The notes beneath the pieces were generated by a model. It saw nothing but the letters and a program-made list of their open reading frames with translations, was not told the DNA's origin and ran no database searches. 64,000 nucleotides of DNA from Ustulina deusta (lineage: Eukaryota; Ascomycota; Sordariomycetes; Xylariales; Xylariaceae), in NCBI GenBank assembly GCA_023159155.1, contig JAJNNX010000083.1:39768-103767 (forward strand). The letters are read 5' to 3'. Shown piece after piece: positions 1-12,177 of this stretch (its first letter is position 1; the number at the start of each line of letters is the position of its first letter). A program made the translations under genes and the position numbers.

Positions 1-1197
1 AGCACTAGTCGTGCCCTAGAAAAGCCAATAATAACCTTGACGTTTCCACCACGAAAATCGAGCAGAAGAGGAAAGGGATCGGTGTCAACGCCACGCGCAA
101 TGATCGAGAAAGTCATCAGTACTAGTAACGCTTCTTCTCCAGGTTCCAATGAAAGTAACACGAACAGCACCGGCAACGGTAGTGGTATGAGCAGTGGAGA
201 TCGGCCACGCCACTCCTTCGCCGCAAGTATAGACACCACAGGCTCCTCGCCGCAACTTCTCAAGGCGCAAACCGCCACGGCATACCAATCAGTGCCCATT
301 GTAGTCACGCAATCAGGCGTTGCCGACCCCGAATCGCCTCTGGATCTCAACTCTCCCGAAGCCCCGGCGGGGAAAGAGGGAAACGACCCCTCGGCCCAGG
401 CGCCGCCCGCAGGACCGCCACCACCAATATCGGTTCCTGGCGTGGAGCAGAGACCCCAGCGTAGAAAGCAGAGAGTGCGCGAGAGGAGACAGCGAGACAC
501 AGAGAGGCCGAGGGCTCAGATGGAGCACAAGGGGAAGGGGAAGGAACCCGTATCGCAACCATTTACACCCGACATGCCGGCATCTCTTCCGAAAAGGCCA
601 CCAGACACTACTCCGGGCCACTCTCATCATCACGAGCGAGAAGACACCAGATCCGCCCCCACATCCTCTTCCCCGGCCACATCTTCATCTTCCACGCCCA
701 GGCGCGGTTTTCCCAGCGCCCCGTCGTTCACCCGTCGGAAAGGGGGGCGAGGGGAGCGCGAGGCACGGTATATCGCAAAGGCGCTGGCGGAAGAAAGGGA
801 GACGCTCGAGAGCCTGCCGCGCGAGGAGTTGATACAGCGATACGAGGCGCTGCGGGAGCAGCGACTCTACGAGAGGGAGAAGCGGCTGCGCAAGCTCGAG
901 CGCAGTCGTGACACGTGGATTCGCGCCGTACCGATGCTGCTTCAGGATTTGAATGGGCTATTGCGCGAGCAGCGTCGGATCCTCGAGGGCGCGAGGTTGA
1001 CGTATGCGTTCCCTACACCAGCGGGCTCGCCGGAACAGCAGCGTCAACAGCAGCGCCGCCGACGGTCTCGCTCAGTCGAAGTCTCGTCCAGCTCCTTATC
1101 AGGTGTCGATCCACTTGGGACTCGGCGATCTCAGAGTCTCCACGGCAGCAGTGAATCTCGCCCGGGTCATAGGTCGTCAGGGTTGCGCTCTGGCTGA
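1..1197 (+). CDS. Unrecognised Ser/Pro/Arg-rich protein with C-terminal coiled coil (5' partial)
   Basis: I do not recognise this protein. The frame is open from the window edge to a TGA at 1195-1197, and the first in-frame ATG is at 100. The residues before that ATG look coding (basic and Ser-rich), so the true start is probably outside the window; a start at 100 (365 aa) is the alternative. Residues are counted from codon 37. The N-terminal two thirds are low-complexity Ser/Thr/Pro/Arg/Gly, including a PPAGPPPP proline tract near residue 125. About residues 240-320 form a highly charged helical stretch rich in Arg/Glu/Leu (EREARYIAKALAEERETLES and on), a likely coiled coil. The tail is Arg/Ser-rich. 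No enzyme motif is visible. It converges on the helicase gene that follows. Confidence is good that it codes and low on function. Confidence 0.6.
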   Translation, partial: STSRALEKPIITLTFPPRKSSRRGKGSVSTPRAMIEKVISTSNASSPGSNESNTNSTGNGSGMSSGDRPRHSFAASIDTTGSSPQLLKAQTATAYQSVPIVVTQSGVADPESPLDLNSPEAPAGKEGNDPSAQAPPAGPPPPISVPGVEQRPQRRKQRVRERRQRDTERPRAQMEHKGKGKEPVSQPFTPDMPASLPKRPPDTTPGHSHHHEREDTRSAPTSSSPATSSSSTPRRGFPSAPSFTRRKGGRGEREARYIAKALAEERETLESLPREELIQRYEALREQRLYEREKRLRKLERSRDTWIRAVPMLLQDLNGLLREQRRILEGARLTYAFPTPAGSPEQQRQQQRRRRSRSVEVSSSSLSGVDPLGTRRSQSLHGSSESRPGHRSSGLRSG

Positions 1198-2169
1198 AGA
1201 CGCACTCCTATCCATTTCGTCCCCCATACCCTCTTTAATCTCTAACATTAACAATTTGCGATGTGGTCCGTACCACTACGAATAGCAACTCGTGTATATA
1301 TCAAAAGGAGGATTTCACCAACTCTCCCACTAAGGTCGTGGTGTACAAGAGCAGTCCCTGAGTTTCCGGATACGGTACCAACATGTAGATAATGAATGGC
1401 CCCCAATAATGACGGTATGTAATCCAATATTGCAAGATACCTTAATTTGGTTGTTGTCATGTGTGATAAATAAGGTCAGCGCCGTGCTCTGCCTATCACA
1501 GACCGGCTCCTTTGAGTATGTGGGAAATACATTCAGAGAGTGTGACTTGACAATAGGGTAGTCGATAGACATAAAGCTCATACGGGATGAGGTGAATGAA
1601 GGGCCAGCCAAGCAATAGTAGACTTAGGTAGATAGGCGAGTAGCATGATGGGACCCTTGAGCTTGGCATGACTACAAGCAAACATTCTGTCATATTATCA
1701 ATGCTGATTTACAGGCCGTCTCTTCGATTGCGTATTCACGGCTGCTTCTGCTGAACTCTTCACTTCCAGTTTATGATGTCTCGAAAGAAAGCGGTCAACT
1801 TACCCTGGCAGCCGTTTTACTCATCGGTGGCGAAAAGGTCTACTCTGCGCCACCGGATATTATTCCTGAAGATGGCTGCCTCGTGCCTTGGTGGACAGGT
1901 ACACGAGCCTCTACCGATGTAGCTATCTATGTACCTATTGCTTATTCGGCATACCATCGCTCGAACGTCGAAACGTAACTGGAATGTCGGAACTCCGCAA
2001 GTCTAGATGCAGGCCATCGCGAAACATGTATAGCCACTCACAGCCATCATATACCTATCTTTTTACACATCCCTTAAACGCCGTAGAACTATATCGCGTC
2101 TTCGCGCCGTCATCCGATTACTTCTGTAGTCGTCTATATCTACGAGAAAAGAACCACTGAATAAAAACA
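1198..2169. other. Convergent intergenic region
   Basis: This stretch separates two genes that point at each other. Short frames occur on both strands, but none has composition, length or splice signals that support a gene. It presumably holds both 3' UTRs and polyadenylation sites. No repeat or RNA gene was seen. Confidence 0.6.
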
Positions 2170-5100
2170 TTAACGAGGCTTATTCGGTTTTCTCTTGATG
2201 AAGGGGTCGGGGGGATTATTCTTCCTAGGTACCATAGGCTTAGGCGGTCGAGAAATTGAATGTCCCTGGTGCTTATCGTTAGCTTGGTATTCGCCGTATT
2301 AAGATGATTACAAACCTTGGGTGCATTAGGCGGCGCCGACGGCGCTTTGCCCACAGTCGAAGAGGGATTGGGTGGTATTCCAAGGACAGCCATAGCTGCC
2401 GGGTCCTGCGGTCGTGGCCTTGCACGAGGACCAGCGGGGGGCATCTTGCCAACTCCCTCCTTTGCAACCTGAGGATGTTCGGATTAGGCATAGATTATAA
2501 GTGATCGACACATCATTGGCTTACTCTCTTGGATGATTTCCCTGCGTCGGGATCTTCTCTGTGTCGCTTAAGGCCGGATTCGTGAATGACAGGACGTTCT
2601 GATGTCGATCTTGGAACGAGGGCTGGCTCGCCGCGTTCATTGAGGCCACCAAAGCCTGAAGTCGTGGGATTTATACCGCGATTCCGCTCAATTAGTGTAT
2701 AGGTTTCTGGTAGCTGGGGCGTTTTGAATCTGTTGGGTATTACTGGCTTCATGGGAGGCGCGTCTTCCATTATCACATCCTCAACGTCATGCCTACTAGG
2801 AAGGAAAGAGGATAAACCTTCGTGCGGCTCTATCGTGGCACTAAGATCTTGCGTGTTCCGGGGTAGAGGTAATGACGGTGATGATGATGATGATGATGAT
2901 GGTGGTAATATAGATAGCGGTACCGGGAGGCTGGCATTCGGAGGTAATTTAGCACTGGGCTTCTTCAGCATACCCAGAACATTTCCGGCGCTGTAGCGAT
3001 TTCTAGTCTTAGAGTCCTCAATCAACTTGTTCCAGAACTCCCCCTGCACGAGGGCTCGGGAATCACCCAGGATCCAAAGCGACGACTTCGCACGTGTTAA
3101 GCCGACATTCATACGCCTAATATCCGTCATAAAACCAATGCCACCAGTGGGGCTGGCACGAACGCAAGAAAAGATAATGATCTCGCATTCCCGACCCTGA
3201 AATGCATCAGTAGTGTTAAACTCGATATACTCGGTAATTTTATCTCCATATCGGCGAGTAAATCTATCACGAAGCTCATAAAGCTGCGCTTTATATGGTG
3301 TGATAATACCGATCTTGCCCTTAAGATCCACCTGCGGGTAATCAAGGGTGAATCTTTCATAAAGTTGCATTGCAACTTTCAGCTCTTCCAAATTAATTAG
3401 TGACCGACCGCGGTGGCCTTTCTCCTGAATACCCTTGACGTCAAAGAAGCGATAGGGACCGAGGAGTTCGCTTTGATGCCACGGTTGGTGACGGAGCCTA
3501 GCCATATCGTCACCATCTACAAGCCGCCGTTCGTAGAATTCCTGGCTTGGGAATAAGCTAATCTCTGGGTGCATACGATATTGAGTATCAAGGAGGTGAA
3601 CGTCATCAGGGAAGTTTCGCTGCATCCGAACAAAAAGACTCTGGTCGTAGCCGTAACGAGCCGCAGATTGCGAAAGCACAGTAGGTGGCAGTTGTTTCGG
3701 ATCTCCAACTAGAATGCACTTTGAACACCCGTACTTCAACGGAATCAGCGCACTAAGCTCAACGCACTGGGCTGCCTCGTCGATAATGACAGTTTCGAAT
3801 TCCACGGCTAGATTCTTGAACATCTCATGACCACTACCGCTAAGGGTAGCGCATAGAACCTGAGCGGAGTCGAGGATCTCCTGTTGTATTTGCCGACGGC
3901 GAATTTCATTCTCTCGGGCAGCGGTGTTCCCGCTATCTTTGTCAGCATCGATCTTTGCGCCGATCTGAGCCTGGCGCCGTTTGTATTCGTCGAATTTCCG
4001 TTGTAACCTGTTGGCTTCCACGCGATCCCCCCTTTCTCGTGCTGAGTCGAGCTGAGGATGGAGGTCAGCGAGCTCCTTCTTGATTTGGCCAGCTTCTTGA
4101 TGCATCAGTTCTCTTGAGCTAGGACCGCTATTCTCTTTCTGGGTCCCGTCGACGCGTGCTTTAACCAATTCATCCAAGGTAACATCCCGAACTGCTGCAT
4201 TTATAGCATCACTACGGCCAAGTCGCAGAACGTTAATCTTGTGGAAAGTTCCATTCATAGACTTCACACCCGCTTTCAGACGTAGGACCAGCTCATCAAC
4301 GGCCGCATTACTGGGTGCGCACACCAAAAGCTTCTTGGTGATTCCCTTGTTACCTGCAGGAGCTAGGCCATCGGGTCGCTTAATTGCAGTGCCCATCGAA
4401 GGAGTAGATTGGGTTCCGGCTAGCAATGCACCAACCATGGCAACAATAGTTTTTGTTTTCCCGGTTCCGGGGGGTCTAGTTCATGTTAGATAACAGCAGA
4501 GGCTTTAGGTAAAAATACACATACCCTTGGACAAGAGTGAAGGCATCATTCTCCTTTGCATGCAAAATCGCCTTGGCCTGACCTTGATTCAAGTGGTAAT
4601 TCTTCATCGCTTTCTCTACAGCTTCCTCACTGAAGGAGAGCATTGGAGATGGCTTCGCCTCCAGGATCTCAGGTGCTAAATCATAGTATTGCAAACTCTC
4701 CAAAGACGCGTACTCGCGCTCAATTGTTGTCATATTAGTAATCTTGATCGCGTAGAACTCCGACTGAGGCATCAGGGTCGATAGCATGGGCCCAGCACGG
4801 CTGCTCAGGCGATATTGAACCTCAAGACTGCCGTTCTTGAATTGAATCCGCCAGATCCGAGCAAGGCAATGCACCTCGTCTTTTGCCTCTAAAGGATTGG
4901 GCGCATGGGAGAACAGAACAATATCACCTTCTGAGAGGAATCTATCCTTATTATTTGTAATAGGCATGGCTGTGCTCACCTCGATGAACTTGTCAACATT
5001 CATCCGATTCACGACTTTAGTTTCAAATGGCTTCGAGGTTGCCTCGTCCTTGGCTGTTACGAATGACCGCCATGCTTCATTGATCAGTAATGGAAGAAAC

Positions 5101-8100
5101 GTTTGTTTATACTGCTGCGGGTCGTTGTACGACTCGGCTACTCGAGAGCATGTTATTCCGTTAGGGGGGTCGCTTCCTTCATGGAAGATATCCCACTCGA
5201 GGATAGCTTGGTGCAATACATCCATGGGAGGAATGAGCCGAGCTCGCATGTCCTTTGCGGATCGTTGCAACTTCATCTTCTTTACCGGACCCCGAGGGTT
5301 CAGCTTCATTGACTGAATGCGATTCTGTGCATCGCCATTATTCTTGCGAGCAGTTCCTGTGCGCTTCAGAAACTCGGCATCGTCTTCCGAATCAGCCTCA
5401 TCTTCAGAAGATGAGTTCACCATAATTTCACTCTTTTGGGCTGGGGCATAGTCTTTGCCTTGAACGCCTGAAAGCCCCTGAAGACCAGAGCCTTCGCCAG
5501 CAACAGTTTGCTTTGGGGCCCGAAGAGCTTTGGCTCTGGCAATGGCCTCAGCGTCGCGTTTGCGCCTTTCTTCGGCTTCTTTAGCCCGTCTCTCTCTAAT
5601 CGATGGTATAGAAGCAACAGCAGGGGCCTTAGGCAGACTTTTCGGAAGACTCTTCGGAAGACTTTTTTGTGCGCTCTTTGGGACAGCCTGCCGAGCCTTC
5701 ATCTGTTCAAGAATAGACCGGTTTTTGTCAGAAGACGACGCCTTCAACAACTCACTCACGTCATCCTTACTCGACTTGAGAATTGATTTCGCTGAAGCGC
5801 TTGAAATTTCACTGGCTGTCTTAGACCATGCGTCGAGCTTAGTTTGCTTTTTAGGTCCTTCAACCATCTTCACAGAGAGAATTTCGACCTCATCTTTGAC
5901 ATCCTCTTCGCCGAGAGCTTTGATCAACTCAGCACGCTGTCCATCATTCATATTCGTCATCGTTTTGTAGCGGTTATTTTCGGCCTTAATACAGGTATCC
6001 TTGATAAACGCCAATGGCGCCCTAGGTACTTCCATGCCGAATTCACGGAGCCGTTTGAGAAGCTTGCCTAAAACATTGACGATAACGCCAACAAGATAAT
6101 AGTCCTTAAGCCGAAGCATCTTGCAGAGACCCATACAGTGAATACGTGGCTTCTCTAGGATGTTTCTCATCGATTTGCTCGAAGCATCGCCGCCGATATT
6201 TGAAGGAGCATGAGAGGACCTAGAACTCAATGCTGAGGCCAAGAGCCCGTCTTGAGCGAGCAGGGCCTCTGCATGCTCCATGACTGCACGGCAGAAATTC
6301 TTCATCGTTTCCATGTCCACCTTTCGGCTCCATGCATCTGTCTGAAACAAGGCATTCTCCAGGAATATCCACTGAGAACTCCACCAATTTCCGAGCACAT
6401 CTTGTTCGGCTATTGTTAAGTCCCTGGACCTTAGGATTCCTGAGGTTGGGCTGCAAAGACTGTCGAGAATCTCCCTTGAATAATGAAGTATGTTGCTTTG
6501 CGGGGACCAGAGCGACTTTTTTAATGTAATATCACTCACAACTTTGGTGTACGCCGATAATATGGGGACAAAGTGCATCCTAAGAAGCTTAAGAATTACA
6601 TCTGAACGTTCGTCTTCACCTGTGATCGCCCTGATGAAGGATGCCCCAGCCTGCTTGACAGGCTCCTCGCCATGTACGAATGTCGCAACGATGGGGTACA
6701 TAGTCGTAGGTTCCAAACATAGCTGTCCTATAGCAGTTTGGTCGAAGCCTTCCAGGCGACCCACTACGCGTTCAATGACCTCTGCAGTCTTCTGGAATTC
6801 CGAGTTGAAGTCTGTTTTGATATGTGACAACTTCGTGTTTTTTGGAGGACGAAAAATCTCCACAGTAATTAGTGGTGCGAAAGCCAATAACATTGCCTTA
6901 GCAAGCTCATAGGCTCCTGGCTGGAAGATCTCTAAGAAGGCCTCCCATAGACCAGCAGAGTCCCGCTTCACCTCCCGCTGGACATGACTTTCGTTCTCCT
7001 GGAGAGCATTAAACTCCTCGGCTGTGATCCTCGAATCAAGTGCCAGAGCAGACCCGATCACAGCTAACGCTGCCTTAGACATCGAAGCCTGCTGCAAATT
7101 CGAAGCCGGGAGCTCTGCAAGCCGAACGATGAGATCCTTAGACTTCAGGGTGAGGTTTAGTAGCGCATTGGTATGAATCGTGGATGAACCCGCATGAAGC
7201 CTATACTTGGGAGATACAAATCCCGCCAGTGACGAGGAAAGCGCTTCTGTCGCACCACGATAGCATGCAAATTTGCCTTCTTCGGACATGCTTGGATCTT
7301 TGGCGAAATCGCCAAGAAGATGATGGACCAACTTGTCGCAAACATCCGTCTTCTGATTTGGAGAGATCGAGTTTATCAATGGTTTTACCCAAGAGATAGC
7401 GGCAGGTCCGTCAGGGGTCATATCGTGCTCACCAGACTGCAAGAGCAACGGTCGAAAGGCAGGACTTCTGATAATCTGCTCGAGAATAGAAGGCGGTGAC
7501 CATTGGCTATATGCATCCCAAAAAGCTTTCGGAGACTTGTGTATGAGACCGCAGAACGCCTTAAGCACGGCCCTCAAAACGGCGGCAGATTGGAGCTGCG
7601 GCATCTGGGATATCATTAACTCATAGATACTTGGCTGCACAGTCATCCCTCGCAAACATTCCATGACGATATTCTCCTCCAGAGCGTCGAGAATGTATAG
7701 GAACCCTTCCCAGGTGCGCTGGAGGGTGCTGTCGTCAGTGCTTTTGCTGTTGGCCTTGAGAATGGCGTCTGTGAGGCTGTCGTTTATAGCCCAATCAAAA
7801 TCCGACTTGGTGACTAATGGCTTCCGTTCAAAGGTTTGGACCGCGAAGTCTCTGCGGGTCTGATCCTCATCGAAGAGGAAATGGGTCGTGGTGGGGAGGA
7901 CCTCGTACAACTTTAGCGGTTTCCGCTTCTGAATCGTCGTGAAAACGAAATTAAAGTGTGTACGGTTTCCCGGCGAGCTCAGATATGCTATGCAGCACAG
8001 TGACTCGTAGATGGAAACCAAGAGGTCGGCCTGCCCTTCTTTGATGAAGGTGCTTTGGGTCACAATACTGTCGCGTGCGAGTATGAATTTTTCGGCAGCT

Positions 8101-8582
8101 GCGAGGCCGTGGGTGATTCGGTCGAAATCGAATTGGTTCAGGCGGTTCCTCATCTCCTCTATCACGGAGTCCTCGTAGATCCTAGGCGTTTAGTTAGCAT
8201 GGCATAACAGCATAGCCAGGGCAGTTCCGGCTCACGGGGTTATGTCCTTGAGAAAGGCGGCGCGACCCTTGTGCCAGTTGCGCACACAGCTCGCACATGT
8301 CGTGAGAAAGGCGCTGCATCGAGAATCGAATTCAGTACGGTGGGGACCAGCAGCTTCTTCAGAAAGACCCAGAATCAATGAACAGCTATACATCAAATCC
8401 AGTCTCCCCTGGCCAGCTTCAATCCTCTGCTGCTTCTCGTCGGGGCTGATGTTGGAGACGGCATCGGGATCCTCGTAGTCATCATCGTCGGCCGAAATTC
8501 TTGGGCAGAAGAGGTGGAGATCGGACGGGATATCTCGCAGATTCCCAAAGCCTGCATCTAGCACGTTGTGTACACCAGCCAT
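2170..8582 (-). CDS. sen1: SEN1/senataxin-type RNA/DNA helicase (UPF1-like SF1B), five exons
   Basis: Exons on the minus strand: 8582-8236, 8181-4525, 4475-2525, 2468-2316 and 2265-2170. They total 6204 nt (2067 aa), close to fungal Sen1 size. Introns are 49-56 bp with GTGAGC, GTATGT, GTAAGC and GTTTGT donors; frames join exactly, and the second junction completes the Walker A motif. Residues ~1-830 match the helical Sen1 N-terminal domain; ~830-1150 is a Lys/Ser-rich linker with LPKS repeats. Helicase motifs: I GPPGTGKT (~1335-1342), Ia APSNAAVDEL, II DEAAQ (~1567), III GDPKQLPPTV (~1592), IV QYRMHPEIS (~1633), V TTDAFQGREC, VI VGLTRAKS. The tail ends PPDPFIKRKPNKPR, a family-like end recovered only by splicing the last two introns. 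Known role: nuclear 5'-3' helicase in non-coding transcription termination and R-loop removal. Start: the first ATG giving the conserved N-terminus. Confidence 0.95.
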
Positions 8583-9836
8583 CGTGTCTCTGCATGGGCA
8601 TGTCGGTAGGTGGATGAGGGAGGGATGCAGAAGGTAGAGGGCTCAATATGATCAAGCTTCGGCGACCAACTGGCCCTCCTCGGTATGGCGTCGCCTGTGG
8701 GCAAGCAAGATCCGGTTGCGAAACGATGGAAGGGAGGAAGTAATTGTCGTAGTCGAGGTTCGTCGAATCAAAGATTGAGGTAGAGGTAGGGATTTGATCA
8801 GAGATGGGAATCTAAGATGGAAGAGAAGTCAGCGTCAGGGCTCGAAACTTGAAGGGAGAAGAAGGCCAGGAAATGCCGGGGAAGGTCCGAACGCTGCATT
8901 ATGAGTGCGACTGACACGCGAGGGGCCTAGGGACGCAGAGGTCTCCCTGCTCTTTCAACCATGACCAGGTGACGACAAACCTACAGGATTGAAGCGGAGC
9001 AACGAAAGAAAACTGCTGCAGCCAGGTAATATTAAAGCCATACAAATAAAGGGTGCCTATATTATTTCCATCTCACACCTGTTGCGAGATTTTTACAAAC
9101 GAAGATGGAGATCGGCGTGGCATCTCTTTGCGAAGTGGATGATAAGATGTGTGGAATTGGTGTTGTTTAATGGAACTAGAATTGGCGACGGCGTCCCAGC
9201 GACAAGTCTTCCTGGTGACATAAACCCACCTCAAAGCGCGTGCAGCTGTTGGGCTGATCTTGCCAACTGCCCCTCACCAGACCACATTTGCCACTGTATA
9301 CATACCTAGTGTACCTACCTGTACATAAGGTACCCATGGAGCTACAGCCAGCACCTGCCATGTGTAGGAGGTATGTATGTACTTAAATCTTACAAAAAGT
9401 GCCTACATATACACACTACCTGGCTGGCAGCTACGCAACTTTTGGAAACATATCTCCGGACTACACTGTGCCTCTCCAAGAATAAGTCGGGTAGGCGTAT
9501 TCCATTAGGTGGGCACCTCATGCGGAAGCTCGCCCAATCTAGACTAGCAAGAGACGACTTGGCCCTCTTAATTAAGCTCCTGTGTACCTTAAGCTAAGCT
9601 AGGTAAATTGTCCATTTTCCTGCCTGACCGATTGATTCCTGCAAATAGCACTCGAAACCTGATAGATACCTAATCATGTCCCATTACCTGTTCAAGCACT
9701 TCTTTCGCCTATACATCACGCTGTAGGTAAGCAGATTGGAAGCAAGGTCCCATCAAACTCGCTCGGTGCTCCCCCGATCGCACCACAATCCAGAGCCTTG
9801 TCGAAATTGTGTGCCATTACCTCGGCATACTAGACT
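8583..9836. other. Intergenic region: sen1 promoter and 3' flank of the glycosylase gene
   Basis: About 1.25 kb without a credible gene. The part next to 8582 should hold the sen1 promoter and 5' UTR. Near 9309-9335 there are short ACCTACCT/GGTACC-type motifs like those seen in other intergenic parts of the window. Short frames here (for example 8989-9309 +) lack any domain and look random. Confidence 0.5.
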
Positions 9837-11480
9837 TCAGTCGTGCTTCTCATCATCAACAATGGCCTCGTCAACCTCTGAAAGCTCTGAGTCTGACTTG
9901 TTCTCCTGATAATTGGCTTCCTGATCATTGACCTCCTGATCATTGGCTTCCTGACTGTTGGCTTTGGTCTTCTTCTGTGTCTTCTTCTGGATCTTTGTCA
10001 TCCTTTTGCCACGGACGAGCAGGTGTTCGAGAGGACAAACAATCGCCTCCCATTCCTTGGTTCCCTCCACGGTAGACATCTTGCATCTGCCGCATTGCTT
10101 TCCGTGGTGAATGAACAATTGATGCAATCCATACTTGAGGTGGTCGGGACAACGGACTTCTAGATGGCTGAATGTGTCGTTCTCGTCCGCTTTGGCAGGA
10201 GCCCAACCCAGCCATCTGGAGAATCTGTGAACATGCGTGTCAACCGCAAAGCATGGTCGCTGAAGGCAAAAGAGGATGACGCAAGCAGCTGTTTTCACGC
10301 CAATTCCAGGGAACTTTGTGAACTGCTTCATTGCCTCATCAACAGGTAACCCGTGCAGGTGATCGAGTGAGAGGATGTTCCGTTCCGTCTTCAAAATCTC
10401 CAGCTCTTTCTGGCCTTGGGTCTTCTCTGATGCGCCATAGACGTTAGCAGGCACACCAGTTGCTTTCTCAGCCAGGTAAGCTTCGCGTCGATCTATGTTG
10501 TCTTGGTACACCATGTCAAGGATGCCTTTCATGGCTGTGGACTTTCTGTTGGCCAGTCCACCAATGCGGATCGTGTCCTCTAGCTCTTCAATAGTAGACA
10601 GTCGAATCTCGTTCCAGTTGATAGAACCATTTGCAAGTTCATCATCAATAACACCGTATTTTTTAACGATAGCTTTCATCATGTTGTCTGCACCATCAAA
10701 GGTCACAGCGCCGCTCAGGAGGGTCCTCAGAAGAGCGTCTAGGACAGAGGGGACCTCTCCGCAGCCCGCGACTTCGAGCGAGGGGGCAGGGATTGTGGCT
10801 GGTTGTTTCACCTCGCCATGCAGGTCTGCCAGAAGCCGATATACTTCTTCACACTGAGCGGCACTAGGTGCCTGCCAGTCAGGGAAGGGACTTCTTCCTG
10901 GAGTTAATCCGTATGGATTGTCCTTTGTCTTGCGGGGAACCCGTTTGGGCTTTTCTGGCAGATCTTGGGGAACATCACCTTCAATTTTTACTTCCTTGGG
11001 TGGCGTCTTGACCCTCTTTGGTGGTGCCTGTTGCTCTGCCTCACCATGTCCATCAGCCTTGGCTTGTGTACGTATTCGCTTTGACCGCCTCAATGTGGTC
11101 ACTTGGTTCGGACTTTCAGACTCTTCCTTGATCTCCTGGTTCACTTGTTTGGGTTCTTGAGGTGCAGTGGTGTCTAAGGGATCTTGGTATGCATCCTCTA
11201 CCATGCTGGCAGAGTCTTTGTTAAGCTGCGGCTCAATAATAGAGCTAACGCCTAGGACGAGAGTGTCATCTGTCTCATCCTTGGATTTCTCAGGCTCAAG
11301 CTGAGAATTGGCATTGTCGTTGTTGATATTCTTCTGGCCCAAAGTCTCTTGTGTGGGCGTTACTTGGTTTGCCGGTTGCGTTGTAGAAGTAGGGAGAACG
11401 CCCATGCCGTGCGGGAGGATATCCCATTGACCTTGAACAGGCACGGCATTGCGTTTGGCTCTCGTGCTTCGTCTTGCCAT
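9837..11480 (-). CDS. HhH-GPD family DNA glycosylase (endonuclease III-like), single exon
   Basis: 547 aa, ATG at 11480-11478 to a stop at 9837, no intron needed. Residues 1-~190 are charged and disordered with basic clusters (MARRSTRAKR, RRSKRIR) that could be nuclear signals. The HhH-GPD fold spans ~240-495. The helix-hairpin-helix is FPGIGVKTAAC (390-400), with Lys396 where endonuclease III has its catalytic lysine. It is followed by FAVDTHVHR with Asp414 as the catalytic aspartate. Both residues point to a bifunctional glycosylase/AP lyase for oxidised bases in nuclear base-excision repair. The usual C-x6-C-x2-C-x5-C iron-sulfur loop is not seen: only Cys463, Cys466 and Cys482 follow HHGK. 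The C-terminus has a short repeat (NDQEVNDQEANYQEN) and an acidic end. Upstream neighbour on the same strand is sen1. Family confidence is high; substrate is unknown. Confidence 0.88.
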   Translation of the reverse strand: MARRSTRAKRNAVPVQGQWDILPHGMGVLPTSTTQPANQVTPTQETLGQKNINNDNANSQLEPEKSKDETDDTLVLGVSSIIEPQLNKDSASMVEDAYQDPLDTTAPQEPKQVNQEIKEESESPNQVTTLRRSKRIRTQAKADGHGEAEQQAPPKRVKTPPKEVKIEGDVPQDLPEKPKRVPRKTKDNPYGLTPGRSPFPDWQAPSAAQCEEVYRLLADLHGEVKQPATIPAPSLEVAGCGEVPSVLDALLRTLLSGAVTFDGADNMMKAIVKKYGVIDDELANGSINWNEIRLSTIEELEDTIRIGGLANRKSTAMKGILDMVYQDNIDRREAYLAEKATGVPANVYGASEKTQGQKELEILKTERNILSLDHLHGLPVDEAMKQFTKFPGIGVKTAACVILFCLQRPCFAVDTHVHRFSRWLGWAPAKADENDTFSHLEVRCPDHLKYGLHQLFIHHGKQCGRCKMSTVEGTKEWEAIVCPLEHLLVRGKRMTKIQKKTQKKTKANSQEANDQEVNDQEANYQENKSDSELSEVDEAIVDDEKHD

Positions 11481-11887
11481 GGATAATCGAAGGCCGACTA
11501 CAGAGGTGCTTCTGTAACTTGACTGATCGGCGATGTCCCAACTAAAACAAGTTGTAAGAAGTACGTAAATAGATTCAAGAGCCTAACTGATGACTGATGT
11601 TGAGCATCGAGAAAGTTGATAGTCAGCTGGAGGTAGTCGACAACCTATGACAGCGGACATTACTAACCTTTGTGATAGTTTTTGGTGAAATACAATGTGC
11701 AAATCGGTGGGCAGCAGTGGAAAAGTGTGAATGAATGGTGAAGGGCAAAGAGAGGCCCGTGTGTTCCTCTGAGATATTGTGGGGCTAATGGTAACTTCCT
11801 CAGTGACAACAAGATCAGGGGACCGCCTGGAAAATAGTGCCTTCACAGGGACTTTAGGTAAGTCAGCCTACCTACTGTAGCGTGAAT
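11481..11887. other. Glycosylase promoter region
   Basis: About 400 bp upstream of the minus-strand glycosylase start. No further gene is supported. It ends at the edge of the small-repeat belt. Confidence 0.5.
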
Positions 11888-11994
11888 TATAGGGGGTTCA
11901 CAAGCCTTCTAAAAAATATTAGGCTTCCTACCTGAGGAAGCCTTGTGGATTCCGGAAGGCTTGTGAAATCCGGAAGGCTTGTGAGCCCCCTATA
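11888..11994. repeat. MITE-like hairpin element (107 bp, ~22-bp terminal inverted repeats)
   Basis: The left end TATAGGGGGTTCACAAGCC and the right end are inverted copies over about 22 bp with one mismatch. Inside are further copies of GGAAGGCTTGTGA and its complement (AGGCTTCC), so most of the element can fold into hairpins. It has no coding capacity. The TATA at each end could include a TA target duplication of the Tc1/mariner kind. Related GGAAGGCTT units recur at 12757-12847. Confidence 0.55.
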
Positions 11995-12110
11995 ACTGCC
12001 CTATATTTTACTACTATTAAGCACTAAATATTGCTAAATTATACTGCTTAATTACTTACTATTAGAAGCCTAAATACTACCTAACCTATTTTCTAGTTGC
12101 CTTCCTAATT

Positions 12111-12177
12111 GCCCTCACAATAGCCCTCACAATAGCCCTCACAATAGCCCTCACCATAGCCCTCACCATAGCCCTCG
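12111..12177. repeat. 12-bp tandem repeat, ~5.6 copies
   Basis: The unit GCCCTCACAATA repeats head to tail; the later copies read GCCCTCACCATA. It lies between genes and the A/T-rich island, and no function is suggested. Confidence 0.9.

Noticed and set aside
320..832. Long overlapping frame within the first gene
   Set aside because: Compositional shadow of the Ser/Pro/Arg-rich gene in frame 1; no independent start context or domain.
2513..8582. Three separate genes (short N-terminal protein, 1229-aa protein, 641-aa helicase)
   Set aside because: Short introns with good splice signals join them in frame into one SEN1 protein; the Walker A motif is completed only by splicing.
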